Shown: piece after piece, positions 10,719 through 21,199 of the stretch
How positions within the stretch are numbered: position 1 is the first letter of the stretch
Layout of the letters: each line of letters opens with the position of its first letter
NCBI GenBank assembly: GCA_948146395.1
Contig: OX411557.1
Span: forward strand, 37,116,077-37,180,076
Source of the DNA: Fragum whitleyi
Lineage: Eukaryota > Mollusca > Bivalvia > Cardiida > Cardiidae
Length of the DNA: 64,000 nucleotides
Direction of reading: 5' to 3'
The notes under the pieces: generated by a model
Seen by the model: the letters and a program-made list of their open reading frames with translations, nothing else
Database searches by the model: none
Told to the model about the DNA's origin: nothing
Program-made: the position numbers and the translations under genes

Positions 10719-10794
10719 CGTTGATGAATGATAATAACATCGAAACTACAGCTTATTCAAGCTGTAGTTACGATATTTTGATTATTCACCAACG
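10719..10794. repeat. Palindrome with the ACTACAGCTT core
   Basis: CGTTGATGAAT..AACTACAGCTTATTCAAGCTGTAGTT..ATTCACCAACG. The core recurs at 20212, 30578 and, decayed, at 18990 and 33675. Confidence 0.7.
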
Positions 10795-11049
10795 CTCAAA
10801 TAATAAAAAGGGAGCGGAAGTAGGGCATTCATCTTTTGCCCCAGTCCCATATTGCCTTTTTCATATATATATTTTGGTTGTCGCCAATTTGGATGCGTTT
10901 AATTTCAAAGTCCTAGTTACGCCTATGGCTTGTTCAAGCACAAATTTCGACATTTAGTCGCACCACGAACAAGTAATGGTAATAAAATGACAACAGACAT
11001 TTTAGTGTTTTAGTCATCTAACTATACTAAATATGTGTTTTAAATGATC

Positions 11050-11133
11050 AATTCGACGGCTCAGCGCGAAACAGTTGTAACTGCCTATATGTTGATAGGC
11101 AGTTACAACTGTTTCGCGCTGGGCCTACGAATT
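11050..11133. repeat. Near-perfect 84-bp palindrome
   Basis: The arms AATTCGACGGCTCAGCGCG and CGCGCTGGGCCTACGAATT enclose mirrored AAACAGTTGTAACTGCCTAT. The loop is under 10 bp. Confidence 0.85.
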
Positions 11134-11825
11134 GTTGTTCTTATTTTTGTTCTTTTTTCTGATGTCAGGGATATGTAAATCGGACAACTTTAAAATAGGT
11201 TCCGTAAGGAAGTGATAATAAAAGAATACCCCCCTCCCCCCCTTGGCATAGATGTCCCTTGGATGACCCTTTACCTAATTTGCTTAAGAATTTTTTTTAT
11301 CGACCCCAAAATATTTTTTAATTTGCAGGGCGTGCTTTTTTCAGTTAATTTTTTCTGTAAAATCTTTTAAAACTCAATGTAACTTCGTATGGAAGTTCCT
11401 TGGATGACAATTTACCTAAATTAAATTCTGATTGGCCTCATATATGGGCGAAGCGTCGTGACGTCATTTAGGGTCCAGCCTCTTTTCGACCCGATTTCTG
11501 AATTTATGGGCATATCTTTTTACGAAAAAAAAGTTTCATTTAGAAAGTTCAAAAACGCCTGAGCTAATCGTTTAGATGTGTGCATATTCAAGCAGTATAA
11601 CCGACTTAAACGCGATATTTTTCGTGAAATTAAAGATTTGACATTTTTATTTTATTTTATTTATTTTTTTTTTTTTTTTTTTTTTTCATTTTTTTGAAAT
11701 CAAATCTAAAAATGTACAAATGTAGATTAATTTCAAGATATAGACTTCAGAAGTATTTAATATGAATGTGAAGACACTCAACCACAAATAAACGCATATT
11801 TTATTTACAAAAGGTGGTGGCCTGA
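11134..11825. other. Interval without a recognised gene
   Basis: It contains a T-rich tract (about 11640-11690) and AT-rich sequence. No open frame or repeat that could be assigned was seen. Confidence 0.5.
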
Positions 11826-12327
11826 ACACAGGACTACGAAAGACCATATTTTCTTTGAAATGTGAGCTCTGAAGCGTGAACTGATGGTGACAAATCTTAG
11901 ATTCAAACTTTACACTTCAAACATAATATCTTTGAAGTGTGAACTGTGAACATTGAACTTTGAAGTGTGAAGTTTGAAGTGTTTTGTTTGAAGTGTGAAC
12001 TTTGAAGTGTGAAGTGTGAAATGTGAAATGTGAAATATGAAATGTGAAGTTTGAAGGCTGAAGTGTGAAGTGTGAAGTCGGAAGTGTGAACTGTGAACTG
12101 TGAAGTTTATATATATGGCAACTTGATAACTTCAACTTTGCAAAATTTCAACTTCACTCTTCACACTTCAAAGTTCACACTTCACACTTCAAACAAAACA
12201 CTTCACAGTTTACACTTCAAACTTCACATTTCATAGTTCACACTTCACACTTCACATTTCAATATCATATGTTTGAAGTTTGAAGCGTGAAGTGTGAATA
12301 AAACAAGTCACAACCGGTCTTTCGTAC
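11826..12327. repeat. Inverted pair of GAAGTGT-type satellites
   Basis: From about 11866 to 12110 the sequence is a degenerate satellite of GAAGTGTGAA/GAAGTTTGAA units. From about 12130 to 12270 it continues as the reverse complement (CTTCACACTTCAAA). The outer edges are also mirrored, ACGAAAGACC near 11836 against GGTCTTTCGT near 12317. The apparent protein on the minus strand here is a translation of the satellite. Confidence 0.85.
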
Positions 12328-12328
12328 A

Positions 12329-13584
12329 GAGACGTCGCAGCGAACTGAGTCTATAAAGCGTAACGTAATTTGACGTTATTTTTGCAGCGTAAAATTGGAG
12401 AAAAAACAAACGCGTTTCATTTGAAACAAACATATGCCACATTCTGAATTATATCAAAAGGGGTGATTAAAAATGTGAATAACTATCATGTTCAGGTTTC
12501 TATCAACTTTTTTCCGGATGTAGAAGCTCTGTTTTTACGTGACAAAATCAATTTTGTATAAACAAAAGCATTGAATTTCCGAATAACTAAAAAGGTATAT
12601 AAAAAAAAAAAGATAAACGACTTGGTATTGTTGATCTTGCTAGACCAAAAACTCATCAAAACCTAGGAGAATTTCTTATTTGAATTTAACCGGTTATTAT
12701 ATCATTTTTCTGGCAATAATTTCGAAATAATCTATTAAACGCGAAACTCGCAACGTAAAACGTCATCAAAATGAGAAAGCGTGACATTTTTTCAGACTTT
12801 TTCAGCATTCTCGCATTTAGCGTTAAATTCACAAAATAGAGATTGTTATATATTTTTTAAAATAATGGACTGACCATTTTCTCTAGTTTAATTTTTATTT
12901 AATTTAATCGATATTTAATAAGAGTTTATTTATTCCTCGCGAAAATGGTACGAAAAAAATGACGTAATTTCAAAAAGCGTGAAATTTTTTCAGACTTTTT
13001 CACACGAAAAAATTGTATTTAATTAAAACACACAAATAAACCAAATTCAAACTGAAGAAATAAAAGTCTGACCATTTTTCTTAAATATTTTTAGATTTAA
13101 CAATTTCCTTCATTTTGTGTGATTATTTTTACGTTGAAATTTTTAAGTCGTCATTTTTTGCTCCATTTTTAGCAGCGTTACACTTTCCCCTATTTTATTT
13201 ACGTGAAGAGATTTTCGCAAAATTATATTTAAAACTTTCAAAATTAACACTGCATAAGGACTAATATTCTAGGTATCTGTGTGTAAAAGTTTACGATGAT
13301 AAATAGCGTATCCGCGATTTTATGGCATTTTGAACATGTATTAAAAGAGAAGCATGTTACGCGTTACATGCGCTTTTTGGCCATTTTTATATAATAAACT
13401 CGATAGTATTTTTCATTCACATCCATGGGTATCAAAATTTAGTGTCTATAAGATGCAGCTTTTCAAAAGCTTTAAAATGATGTACAATAATGTGCTGTTT
13501 TAGGCTGTACAGCGATTTTAATTTAAATTAAAACAAAAATATGACTGATTTTCATAAAATAGCCCGACGTTACTGCGACGTCTC
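12329..13584. mobile_element. Candidate DNA transposon with GAGACGTCGCAG ends
   Basis: The 12-bp ends GAGACGTCGCAG and CTGCGACGTCTC are exact inverted repeats. The interior contains two diverged direct copies of about 150 bp around GCGTGA[C/A]ATTTTTTCAGACTTTTTCA (about 12770 and 12970). No transposase frame is seen. The target duplication is unclear. Confidence 0.4.
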
Positions 13585-13886
13585 ACAGGACAGATCAAAT
13601 GCCGATTGTTGTTTTCCTGAGATTTTATCTTCGCTCAAAGGCTCACATAAGAACTTGTTTGAAATGTGATGCATAGGCTCAAATCAAAATTGTTACAGTA
13701 TGAATGTGTAGATTTTGATTATTATGTTGTATTGTTGCGTGGTTATTTTAAGTCTCGTAAAAATAAAAGAAGAAAATGCAATACGTTTTTTGTCTATTTT
13801 TTCTGGGCGTTGGAATTCTGTGTTACCATTCATCGTGCAGGGCGTTGCATATCCGTGACGTCCTTGGCGAGTTTAATTTGCAATAT

Positions 13887-13919
<33 letters not shown>

Positions 13920-14246
13920 GGGGGGGGGGGGGTCATTTTTCATCGTTGGGTTATCAAATCCTCGTAACGTAAGCTTGGTCAGGCTAAAGTTACTAGGGTT
14001 TAGTTATCCATATACGATTAACATTTCAAGCTACATATGTTCACTTTCTATAAATAAGGGAGGGTATGATAAAAAAGCTAATTTATAATACCCTGAAATG
14101 CAACTATCTGTTACTAAGCCTCCGCCCTGCCAGGGCAAGTATCGTGGGTTATAAGATCTTCGAAAGCCTTAAACGTGTCCCTCATATAATTCTTGTATTT
14201 TCCTTTCACGAAAACAAAGCTGTGTCGGATTGATCAAATGTTTATC
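13585..14246. other. Interval without a recognised gene
   Basis: It holds a homopolymer pair at about 13887-13932, roughly 30 T followed by about 14 G. The apparent frame across it is Phe/Gly run-through and not gene-like. Confidence 0.5.
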
Positions 14247-14411
14247 TTAAGGTAGTGGACCCGTTATAGATCTGCAATGTCTCGGCAGTGATGAACTTTA
14301 ACAATGTTAACCGAGGTTTCCTAATGATTTTCATTAGGAAACCTTGGTTAACGTTGTGAAAGATCATGATTTCCGAAATGTTGCGGAACTATTACGGTCC
14401 CACTACCTTAA
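14247..14411 (+). mobile_element. MITE-B, complete TTAA-type copy
   Basis: This 165-bp element starts TTAAGGTAGTGGACCCG and ends CCCACTACCTTAA with TTAA at both edges. The centre is the hairpin GGTTTCCTAATGATTTTCATTAGGAAACC. It ends 38 bp before the tRNA-Arg-like gene. Confidence 0.8.
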
Positions 14412-14449
14412 AACCAACAGATTTGAACTCTCCAACAGAATGAAGAGAA

Positions 14450-14522
14450 GCCCCCGTGGCCTAATGGATAAGGCATCGGCCTCCTAAGCCGGGGATTGCG
14501 GGTTCGAGTCCCGCCGGGTTTA
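14450..14522 (+). tRNA. tRNA-Arg(CCT), possibly a pseudogene
   Basis: The 73-nt cloverleaf has an intact D arm (TGGCCTAATGGATAAGGCA), an anticodon stem-loop with CTCCTAA (anticodon CCT) and a perfect T arm (GCGGG TTCGAGT CCCGC). A-box and B-box promoters are present. The acceptor stem pairs GCCCCCG with CGGGTTT and so has two C-T mismatches and one G-T pair, where the usual animal tRNA-Arg(CCT) has a fully paired stem. A T-run at about 14552 could terminate Pol III. It is either a mildly decayed copy or a gene with a weak acceptor stem. Confidence 0.8.
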
Positions 14523-14620
14523 GAGATCTCTATAGATCAATGTTTGTACTCTCTTTTTTTTACCATTTTGATAAAGTTATTTCGTTTCAAGAAGTAAAGA
14601 TGTATTATACGGTTAATATA

Positions 14621-15044
14621 CAGTTAACAACATCGTGAAATTGTCAAGGTGAATGATTTTGGAGAAAAAAAATTGAATGAGTATGTGGATCGGGTTTTGA
14701 CTGAAATTCAAGGGAGGTAAACCAATATCACTAATTTTGTTCAAGATGAACATAATTAGTTTTTTTTACTTCCCTTTAATAAAATATGCATACACGTTCT
14801 TTAAATAGCTTCCTCTTTTTCAAAGAACCTATCAACATTAAAATTTTAATTTTATCAGTGAAATCGAGATTTTTTCCCTTATTTCATTAAATGTTAATGT
14901 AGCTGTTGATTGTATATTTTTAGTAATTTTGAGCGTTTTTGAGCGGTTTGAGTGAGCGTTTGGAATGAATGAGTGGAGCTCTTAGTGAGCGAATTAGAAT
15001 GGTTTTGATTTGGATGAATGTCAATTTCAAGTTGATCCTAACTG
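14621..15044 (+). mobile_element. MITE-A, full copy
   Basis: TA-CAGTTAACAACATCGTGAA at the left and CCTAACTG-TA at the right. The central palindrome TATCACTAATTTTGTTCAAGATGAACATAATTAG is clear. Confidence 0.8.
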
Positions 15045-15329
15045 TACCTCCCTAGAATTATCCACGTTCTCTTCTCTAGGAAAAAAAAAATGTTTTTTTG
15101 CAGACGCTTCCAAATCAACACCAGATAACGAGGAGCGATTTGACCGATTGTAATGAAATTTTGAGACATTTTGAACTATTCTGGGGGCATTCATGAATCA
15201 TTTTGGAATAGTTTGCGTGCGTATTTTGAATGAATAAATGAATAAATCGATGATTTATAGAGGTATGATTTAGAATGCTATGAGCGTCAATTCAATCATG
15301 TTTCTATCCGTAATTAAGGTTTTACTTAC

Positions 15330-15454
15330 ACTTGAATTTCGGGAGAAATTAGCGATATTGTAAAACCTCCCACATCGCACTCATTCAATTTCATTCCTAA
15401 ATCATTCCTAAATCATTCGCTTTTTCAATTGTACGTATAATGTTACTAAATTGT
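15330..15454 (-). mobile_element. MITE-A, partial
   Basis: Only the right half is present, from the core AGAAATTAGCGATATTG to ATAATGTTACTAAATTGTA. Confidence 0.55.
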
Positions 15455-15618
15455 ACTGGAACCTGATTCAAATACGCTGTAACTAGGAGCCCGTGGTACA
15501 TGTAAGTGAGGTGGCTTTGTGATCGAAAGGTCCCGACCAGACCACGGGAATTTCTCTGAGAAAAAAAATCACGCCGCGTTGATCCTCTTCATCCAACTGT
15601 CTCAATGGGTATACGTAA

Positions 15619-15672
15619 GAGTTGGAAGCCACACATAAGAGTTGGAAGCCACACATGAGAGTTGGAAGCCAA
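15619..15672 (+). repeat. 20-bp tandem repeat
   Basis: About 2.5 copies of a 20-bp unit, GTTGGAAGCCACACATAAGA, lie inside an otherwise unassigned stretch between MITE-A copies. Confidence 0.7.
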
Positions 15673-15704
15673 TGTGCTGTGGCTGCATAGGGCGCCAAGT
15701 GTCA

Positions 15705-16097
15705 CAGTTAACAACATCGTGAAATTGACAAGTTGAACGATTTTGGAATGATTTAGGAATGAAATTGAATAAGATTGTGGAGCGAGTTTTGAGTGAATTT
15801 AATGGGAGCTAATCCTTATCGCAAATTTTGTTCAGGATGAACAAAATTAGCGATATAGATTTCTTCCCTTTATTAAAATATGCCTATAAGTTCTTTGGAT
15901 ACATTCTGATTTCTCCAAGAACCGATTTTCTCTATCCAAATTCTTTTGAATGACGTTTTTGGTTCTATATTTTTAAATGGGTTTGAGCGTTTTTGAATGG
16001 TTTGAGTGAGTGGTTGAAATGAAAAAACGGAGCGCCGAGTGAGCGATTTACAGTGTTTTGATTGAGGCGATTGTCAATTTCACGATTTAACTAACTG
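15705..16097 (+). mobile_element. MITE-A, full copy
   Basis: CAGTTAACAACATCGTGAAA at the left and AACTAACTG-TA at the right. The left TA has mutated to CA. The core TTTTGTTCAGGATGAACAAAATTAGCGATA is intact. Confidence 0.8.
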
Positions 16098-16455
16098 TAA
16101 CAGCCGACTTGTGATTCATGATCGTGGGTTACGTGTTTAGTCGTTGAGCGAACCATCGGTTAGTAAACTTACTATATAAAAAAAACTTAACATATTTTAA
16201 GGACTTCCCGGATATATTTATGGAAAAGGGACCCACCTATTCAGTCGATAATTCCCGAGCGATTACTTCTATAAAACAACCACTTCTGTTAGGCTACCAT
16301 CATAAAAAATACTTCGCCTTTAGCAAGGTCTCTGAAAAGTGGACAATTATTGAATATTACATTATTCGAAAGCATTAGAATCGCGTCAAAGGGACGCTTA
16401 TAATGGGTTTAAGCATGTTGAGGTTCAGTAAGAATCATGTGAAAATCTGTGGTTA

Positions 16456-16894
16456 CAGTTAGAAACATCGTGAAATGAACATACATCTCAATCGAAACCA
16501 TTCTAAATTGCCCACTGAGCGCTCCACTCATTCATTCCAAACACTCGCTCAATCCAATCAAAAGCCCTGCAAAATTACTAAAAAAGATAAAATCGGGAAC
16601 TACTTTTCAAAAATATATAAATAGAAAGAAAATTGCATTTTCACAAACAAAATTGAAATTGCAAGCGTCGGATTGATTCTTGAAGAAATAGAAAGCTATT
16701 CATAGTACTTGAATGCATTTCTTATCAAACGGAGGTAATGAATATCGTTAATTTTGATCATCCTGAACAAAATTTGCGATATTGGAATACCTTCCTTAAA
16801 TTTCACTCAGTACTCAGTCATCGCACTTATCAATTTCATTCCAAAATCATTCCAAAATCATTCACCCTTTTCAAATACACGATGCTGTTAACTG
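16456..16894 (-). mobile_element. MITE-A, full copy
   Basis: TA-CAGTTAGAAACATCGTG to CACGATGCTGTTAACTG, right flank mutated to CA. The core contains GTTAATTTTGATCATCCTGAACAAAATTTGCGATA. Confidence 0.8.
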
Positions 16895-17514
16895 CATTAT
16901 TTTTTTTTCTGTTTTTTACTAAATTAAGGCTGTGAAGTCCTGTCGTTATTGTGACGAGTTTCCGCGAAATTTAATCTTGATGCCCAATTGGGAACCCTAA
17001 ACAATTCTGCGGAAAAGACTTAGGGAACAAGACGAGTGTAGCCATGGAAGCGCGTTACTTTTGCACGTGAGTTTACATGACGTCACAATTATAAACCACC
17101 CCGCTAATGGTGAGGATGCATAAAACAAAATCAACGAAATAATAAAAAAGTGTGCATATTATACTATGAAAACAAAACGCAGGATTGTTCCTGCGTTTTG
17201 TCATCAAACTTTAACATGCCCAAAAGATCTCCTAACACGATCGGAGAATATCAACAAAATGTGGTTAACTTCAAGCGTATCAAATAACCTAAGCGCCACC
17301 AGAAGCCGAAACAAAAACAATGTGTTACAGGGAGACATTTCTTGTTACAAGCAAATTCTCCTTTATGCACGGTGTTTTGTAGGCTGACAATGGTACTCGT
17401 TATCAGAAAGTTTTCTGTATTTACGTATTCTCTAGCGATGAAAAATAAAGCAAACGTAACTCAGACATAAACGTTTTAAAAAGATAGCTAAATAAAAGAA
17501 TAGACGAAGAAATA
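16895..17514. other. Interval without a recognised gene
   Basis: Apart from a 32-bp hairpin (AAAACGCAGGATTGTTCCTGCGTTTT, near 17170) nothing could be assigned. The minus-strand gene ends at its right edge. Confidence 0.5.
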
Positions 17515-17678
17515 CAAAAATTCCGTAAATTGTTTTTTATTCAACAATAACGAGACTACTGTTACACAAAGTATAACATTTACAACAACATCAGAGAAAA
17601 TTGGAGAATTTGAATAAATAGGAAAACATTCTCTTGTTGCTGCATTTATCACATTTGCTGGTGGTACAACAGGAAAAT
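17515..17678 (-). other. Gene 1 exon 4, 3' UTR with polyadenylation signal
   Basis: The acceptor TTTTTTCAG precedes 17678. AATAAA lies at 17536-17541, about 20 bp before the presumed cleavage site. The stop codon is already in exon 3, so this exon is non-coding. Confidence 0.6.
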
Positions 17679-20600
17679 CTGAAAAAAGAAAGGAACATTT
17701 TTATTTTCTTATTTTTTCTTTAAATGTATAGTTAAATTTTAAGGTTCGTGAATTCTAACTGGTCAAAAATGATTTACTAATTACCAATTCCAAATTTTTA
17801 TCAGGCCTCTTTATTGTTTGCTCGGGAAAAAAACTTGAATCGATAAAAAGTCAAGGGAAAACACTACATTCAATATAGTGGCTGCGTATTCTATGTGAAT
17901 ATTCAACTGACAACGCGTGGCTTCACCGTGACGTAATTAGGTTTGTTGACTTTTAAAGAGTTCGGATGCCTTCAAATGCTAGCCGACAATTGTTGAGAAC
18001 GCGTGGGAAAAATGTGTATATCTTAATACCAAAAGGATAAACGTACTAAGCGTAAGTCAACACATTCCATCGTTTGGTTACCAAAGTCTGGTAAATTCAG
18101 CTTGCGAAAGCTGAAGTTACGAGGGTTTGGTTTCAAACTTTCTTTTAACGATGTCGACTATCCATCAACTGAGTAGTTATAAATGAAAGCTGATTTATCT
18201 TAACCTGCAGGGCGACGAACCGACACAAAGGCTCCACCCTTCCAGTGTAATTATGTATGAAAATTACTATGACATTACAGAGCTACAGAGAGAGGGGCTA
18301 TTTTGGATTTCAAATTTAACTCAAATACTATCTTTTGGGTATTCATTGGAATTATCACAACGAGACAATTCAAATGAATACCCACATTCAAGGGTTTCAT
18401 TGAGAAATAAAAATTTTAGACTGGAGTTACACCCTGTTTCCTGTACCTCAGTAAGATAAATTTGTTTTACCACGATCGACTGGCTAGACTTACCATTTAA
18501 CCGACGAGGACAACATTTGCGGCGTTGCTGTTGGAGGTGGTGTTCAATGAACCGTTTTGGATGAGGATGAGGAAGAGGAACAAGAACAGGATCAGGAACA
18601 CTGTAAGAAAATGAAAATTATCATGCAATGAAGCCTGTTTTGACCTGATATCACCTGTCTGATAACACAACATGATATCAGGTAGTCTATTTTTAGAAAC
18701 AATTTGCATACACTTTTATCTGAATTTAGTCGATTTTTAAGGATTAATCATAATCAAGCGCTGAAAATGATCGCATGATGAATAGAATTACTTGCAAATG
18801 TCTCAAAATATCAATGTAATTTGGTCTCGGCTGCGAGAAATTATCATGACGAGGCACTGTCATGATAAATTATCCCAACCTCGACCAGATAACATTGATA
18901 TTTAAAGACACTAAGATTTTAATATTCTCTATGAATCAGTTGACTTACACCATTTTAAAAATTAATGCGATATATATCGCCATCAGGCGGCCAAAATATT
19001 GTAACTACAGCTTAAATGGAGCTGTATGCACGACAGTTTATCCGCTCACTGACGATTCAGAAAATTGATTTTTCTATGTAGATTACGGTCGCTGCTTTAT
19101 TAGAAGAAAATGCTTTATACTTTATTAGAAAAAAAATGAATTTTTGTTTTTCAATGTTTTCTTTTTTTTTTTTTTTTTTCAAATATCTAATTTGACATCA
19201 AAATGATTCCGTATTCTATACTCAATACCCTTTATTTAGCCCCGTGCAATTACATTTACAAATTTTTGTACGCAGGTAACAACATCGCGAAACTTACGAT
19301 TTCAGCGAAATTCACAATATTTTATTTACTCCCTATAGTTGAAATTGCGTACTTGTCTGTTTGTGTGTCTTCGTGGACCAAGCCGACGTTTTAAATCCAC
19401 ATGAGCCAAATAAATAGTGGGATGACTTAATCGATTTGACTGAAATATCAATCGGTTTGAGCGATTTTGAAGCGATATCGAACGATTTCGGGTGGCATTG
19501 ATCGAAATGAATGCCATTTCCACGATTTTGATTGAAACTCTTCTTATGTATTTTTCACTATGTTCTCATGATATTCTTTTTTCCCCACAACTGTATGTCA
19601 AGAATGAATCTAGCGTTGTAACACATCTTTTTATACAAATTGTATAAAAAGATGTGTAACAACGCTAGCTTCATTTTTGACATGGGTTTGTGGGAAGAAA
19701 ACAAAAAGATCCTTTCAATTCAAAAGAAAAAATAAATTCTACTTACAGAATCCCCCACCGATTCCGCCATCAGCTTGTTGGGCTGGGATTGGCAGGTACC
19801 CGTATGATCCGTATCCGTAAGAACCCCCGATGGAACTTCCGAGGGAGCTTCCGTATGAACCGTAAGATCCGTACGAACTTCCGTAATCCATGGCCAAGGT
19901 CAATCCCAAGGTCATGCACATGCAGGCGACGAGTAAAGTTGTGGCTTTCATTTTGATGTTTCTGAAAAGGGAACAGTATGAGTTGATGCATATTTTCGGT
20001 TATTGAATTCATATGGGAATATGTTGTGTCGGACGGTGCATGATTAGAAAACTAGGATTTTAGAAACCATATGTAAACATTCGGTCACCACTCGAAAATA
20101 TTGAGGTATTGTAGAAACGCATTCAAACTGACGTCCATCGTTCCAATTGGCAAGAGATGGAGGACAGAAAATAAAAGAAAAACGTCATTGTGGATTATTT
20201 TATGTATTCAGCATTGATGAATTGTCAATACATTGTAACTACAGTTTGAATAAAAGCTGTAGTTACGATATACTGATTATTCATCAACGATATTTTCCGA
20301 CAGAGGAGTTATTTAATATTTCGCTTTTGCGTAATGTACGTAAATGTTGTTACGCCTTTTGGGACGCCTTTTACGCCTTTTGGTTCTTTTGACAGAGTTT
20401 CCAGAATAGTTAAGTCGATGTATACAAGCGAAAAAAAATGTTGGAGTAATGTCAAAGATTGCATTCATTTGTACTTTCCTCAAACTTTAATGAATACATG
20501 CAGACTTTATATCAAAATATAATTACAATATTTTACATAATTCAGTTATATTCGTAGATATTTTAAACGTCGTTGGAAATTTTGAGAAATTGTGCATCTG

Positions 20601-21160
20601 TATTTTCTGATATATTTTTCTGTTATTTCGACTAAGTGCGAGAATGGCAACGATGAGAAATTATAACCCGAATTAAGTATAAATATATGAAAAGCGGGAT
20701 ACTTATGTGTAAAAAAAATGTAAACTTTTATTTCAATTTGTTATCATCAAAATGGTATATAATATAGATATAATAAGAAAAAAACCGAATTTCTCACATA
20801 AATATTTAAGTCATGTATACGTTTGGAAACGGGGTATTTTTCCAAATAAAGCTCTATGTAAAAAAGAGGTTTTAGGCAAAGGGCAAAGAGAAAAACGACA
20901 TATAAAACTAAATATTTTTCGGTCAAACTCTATGTTGTCGGTACTCATTTGAATCGTCTCGAAAAGACGATTCAAATGAGTACACACAACATAGGTTTCA
21001 AGGTAGTATTGTTCTTGAATAATCAAGTCCACAATCCAAATGGACCACGTCAGCCTAGGTAATGAAAATATATACATATTTTAAACTCGGGTATTAAAAG
21101 GTGATTATTAATTAAATGAAATATCTATCTTACCTTGATTGACTGTCAATTCAGTAATGA
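17515..21160 (-). CDS. Gly/Tyr/Ser-rich secreted or membrane-anchored small protein, gene 1 (whole gene span)
   Basis: A four-exon minus-strand gene was reconstructed from splice sites. A TATA box (21182-21190) precedes a short 5' UTR exon ending 21134 at a GTAAGA donor. Exon 2 (19747-19961) holds the start codon. Exon 3 (18494-18600) holds the stop. Exon 4 (about 17515-17678) is 3' UTR with AATAAA at 17536-17541. The 102-residue product has a signal peptide (about 20 residues), a GSYGSYG-type region, a 15-residue Leu/Phe/Ile membrane segment and a short tail with NGS and NTT glycosylation sites ending VVLVG. No known family was recognised. A shell-matrix, mucus or cuticle role is possible but a guess. 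Its paralogue lies at 31518-34275. Confidence 0.75.
18073..18137. repeat. Imperfect palindrome
   Basis: TTTGGTTACCAAAG..TTCAGCTTGCGAAAGCTGAAG..TTTGGTTTCAAA. It lies in gene 1 intron 3. The AGCTT core resembles the other ACAGCTT hairpins. Confidence 0.55.
18494..18600 (-). CDS. Gene 1 exon 3: membrane segment and C-terminal tail
   Basis: The acceptor TTTCTTACAG precedes 18600 and the donor GTAAGT follows 18494. In phase with exon 2 it reads FLILFLFLFLILIQNG and then a Ser/Asn/Thr tail ending NVVLVG. The TAA stop is at 18497-18499, leaving three non-coding bases before the donor. Reading exon 2 straight through instead gives a premature stop at its donor, so splicing is required for the membrane segment. 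Confidence 0.75.
18800..18909. repeat. Long palindrome, 110 bp
   Basis: GTCTCAAAATATCAATGTAA pairs with CATTGATATTTAAAGAC, with mirrored GAGAAATTATCATGAC inside. It lies in gene 1 intron 2. Confidence 0.75.
19273..19540 (+). mobile_element. MITE-A, diverged and internally deleted
   Basis: Starts CAGGTAACAACATCGCGAAA, contains the subfamily segment GTTTGTGTGTCTTCGTGGACC, and ends near TTTCCACGATT. It lies in gene 1 intron 2. Confidence 0.6.
19581..19696. repeat. Near-perfect 116-bp palindrome
   Basis: TTCCCCACAA..GCGTTGTAACACATCTTTTTATAC mirrors GTATAAAAAGATGTGT..TTGTGGGAA. It lies 50 bp downstream of gene 1 exon 2, inside intron 2. Confidence 0.85.
19747..19961 (-). CDS. Gene 1 exon 2: signal peptide and Gly/Tyr/Ser repeat
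   Basis: The acceptor CTTTTCAG precedes 19961 and the start codon is at 19951-19949 after ten non-coding bases. The peptide starts MKATTLLVACMCMTLGLTLA, a clear signal sequence, then YGSSYGSYGSYGSSLGSS and a GGIGGGF end. The GTAAGT donor follows 19747, leaving one base of the next codon. This layout matches exon 2 of the paralogue base for base in phase. Confidence 0.8.
20212..20289. repeat. Palindrome with the ACTACAG core
   Basis: CATTGATGAATTGTCAATAC..GTAACTACAG mirrors CTGTAGTTAC..GATTATTCATCAACG. The same hairpin type occurs at 10719-10794. It lies in gene 1 intron 1. Confidence 0.75.
20930..20994. repeat. Near-perfect 65-bp palindrome
   Basis: CTATGTTGTCGGTACTCATT..GACGATTCAAATGAGTACACACAACATAG with a CGAA loop. 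It lies in gene 1 intron 1. Confidence 0.85.
21134..21160 (-). other. Gene 1 exon 1, 5' UTR
   Basis: This is the interval between the presumed start site, 25-30 bp below the TATA box, and a consensus donor CAAG-GTAAGA. The paralogue has the matching junction CAAG-GTAAGT. Confidence 0.55.
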
Positions 21161-21181
21161 AGTTTCAAACCAACACGCGGG

Positions 21182-21190
21182 TATTTATAC
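21182..21190 (-). promoter_or_regulatory. TATA box of gene 1
   Basis: The minus strand reads GTATAAATAC here, positioned about 30 bp upstream of the short 5' UTR exon. Confidence 0.6.
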
Positions 21191-21199
21191 GAGTGGACA

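Noticed and set aside
11917..12135. 72-residue His/Phe/Thr repeat peptide on the minus strand
   Set aside because: Translation of the GAAGTGT satellite, with no splice or signal evidence.
13666..14088. 140-residue frame with poly-Phe and poly-Gly
   Set aside because: It runs through a T/G homopolymer and has no domain or splice context.
17165..17210. Intrinsic transcription terminator hairpin
   Set aside because: The window is eukaryotic; hairpins here belong to repeat families and have no terminator role.
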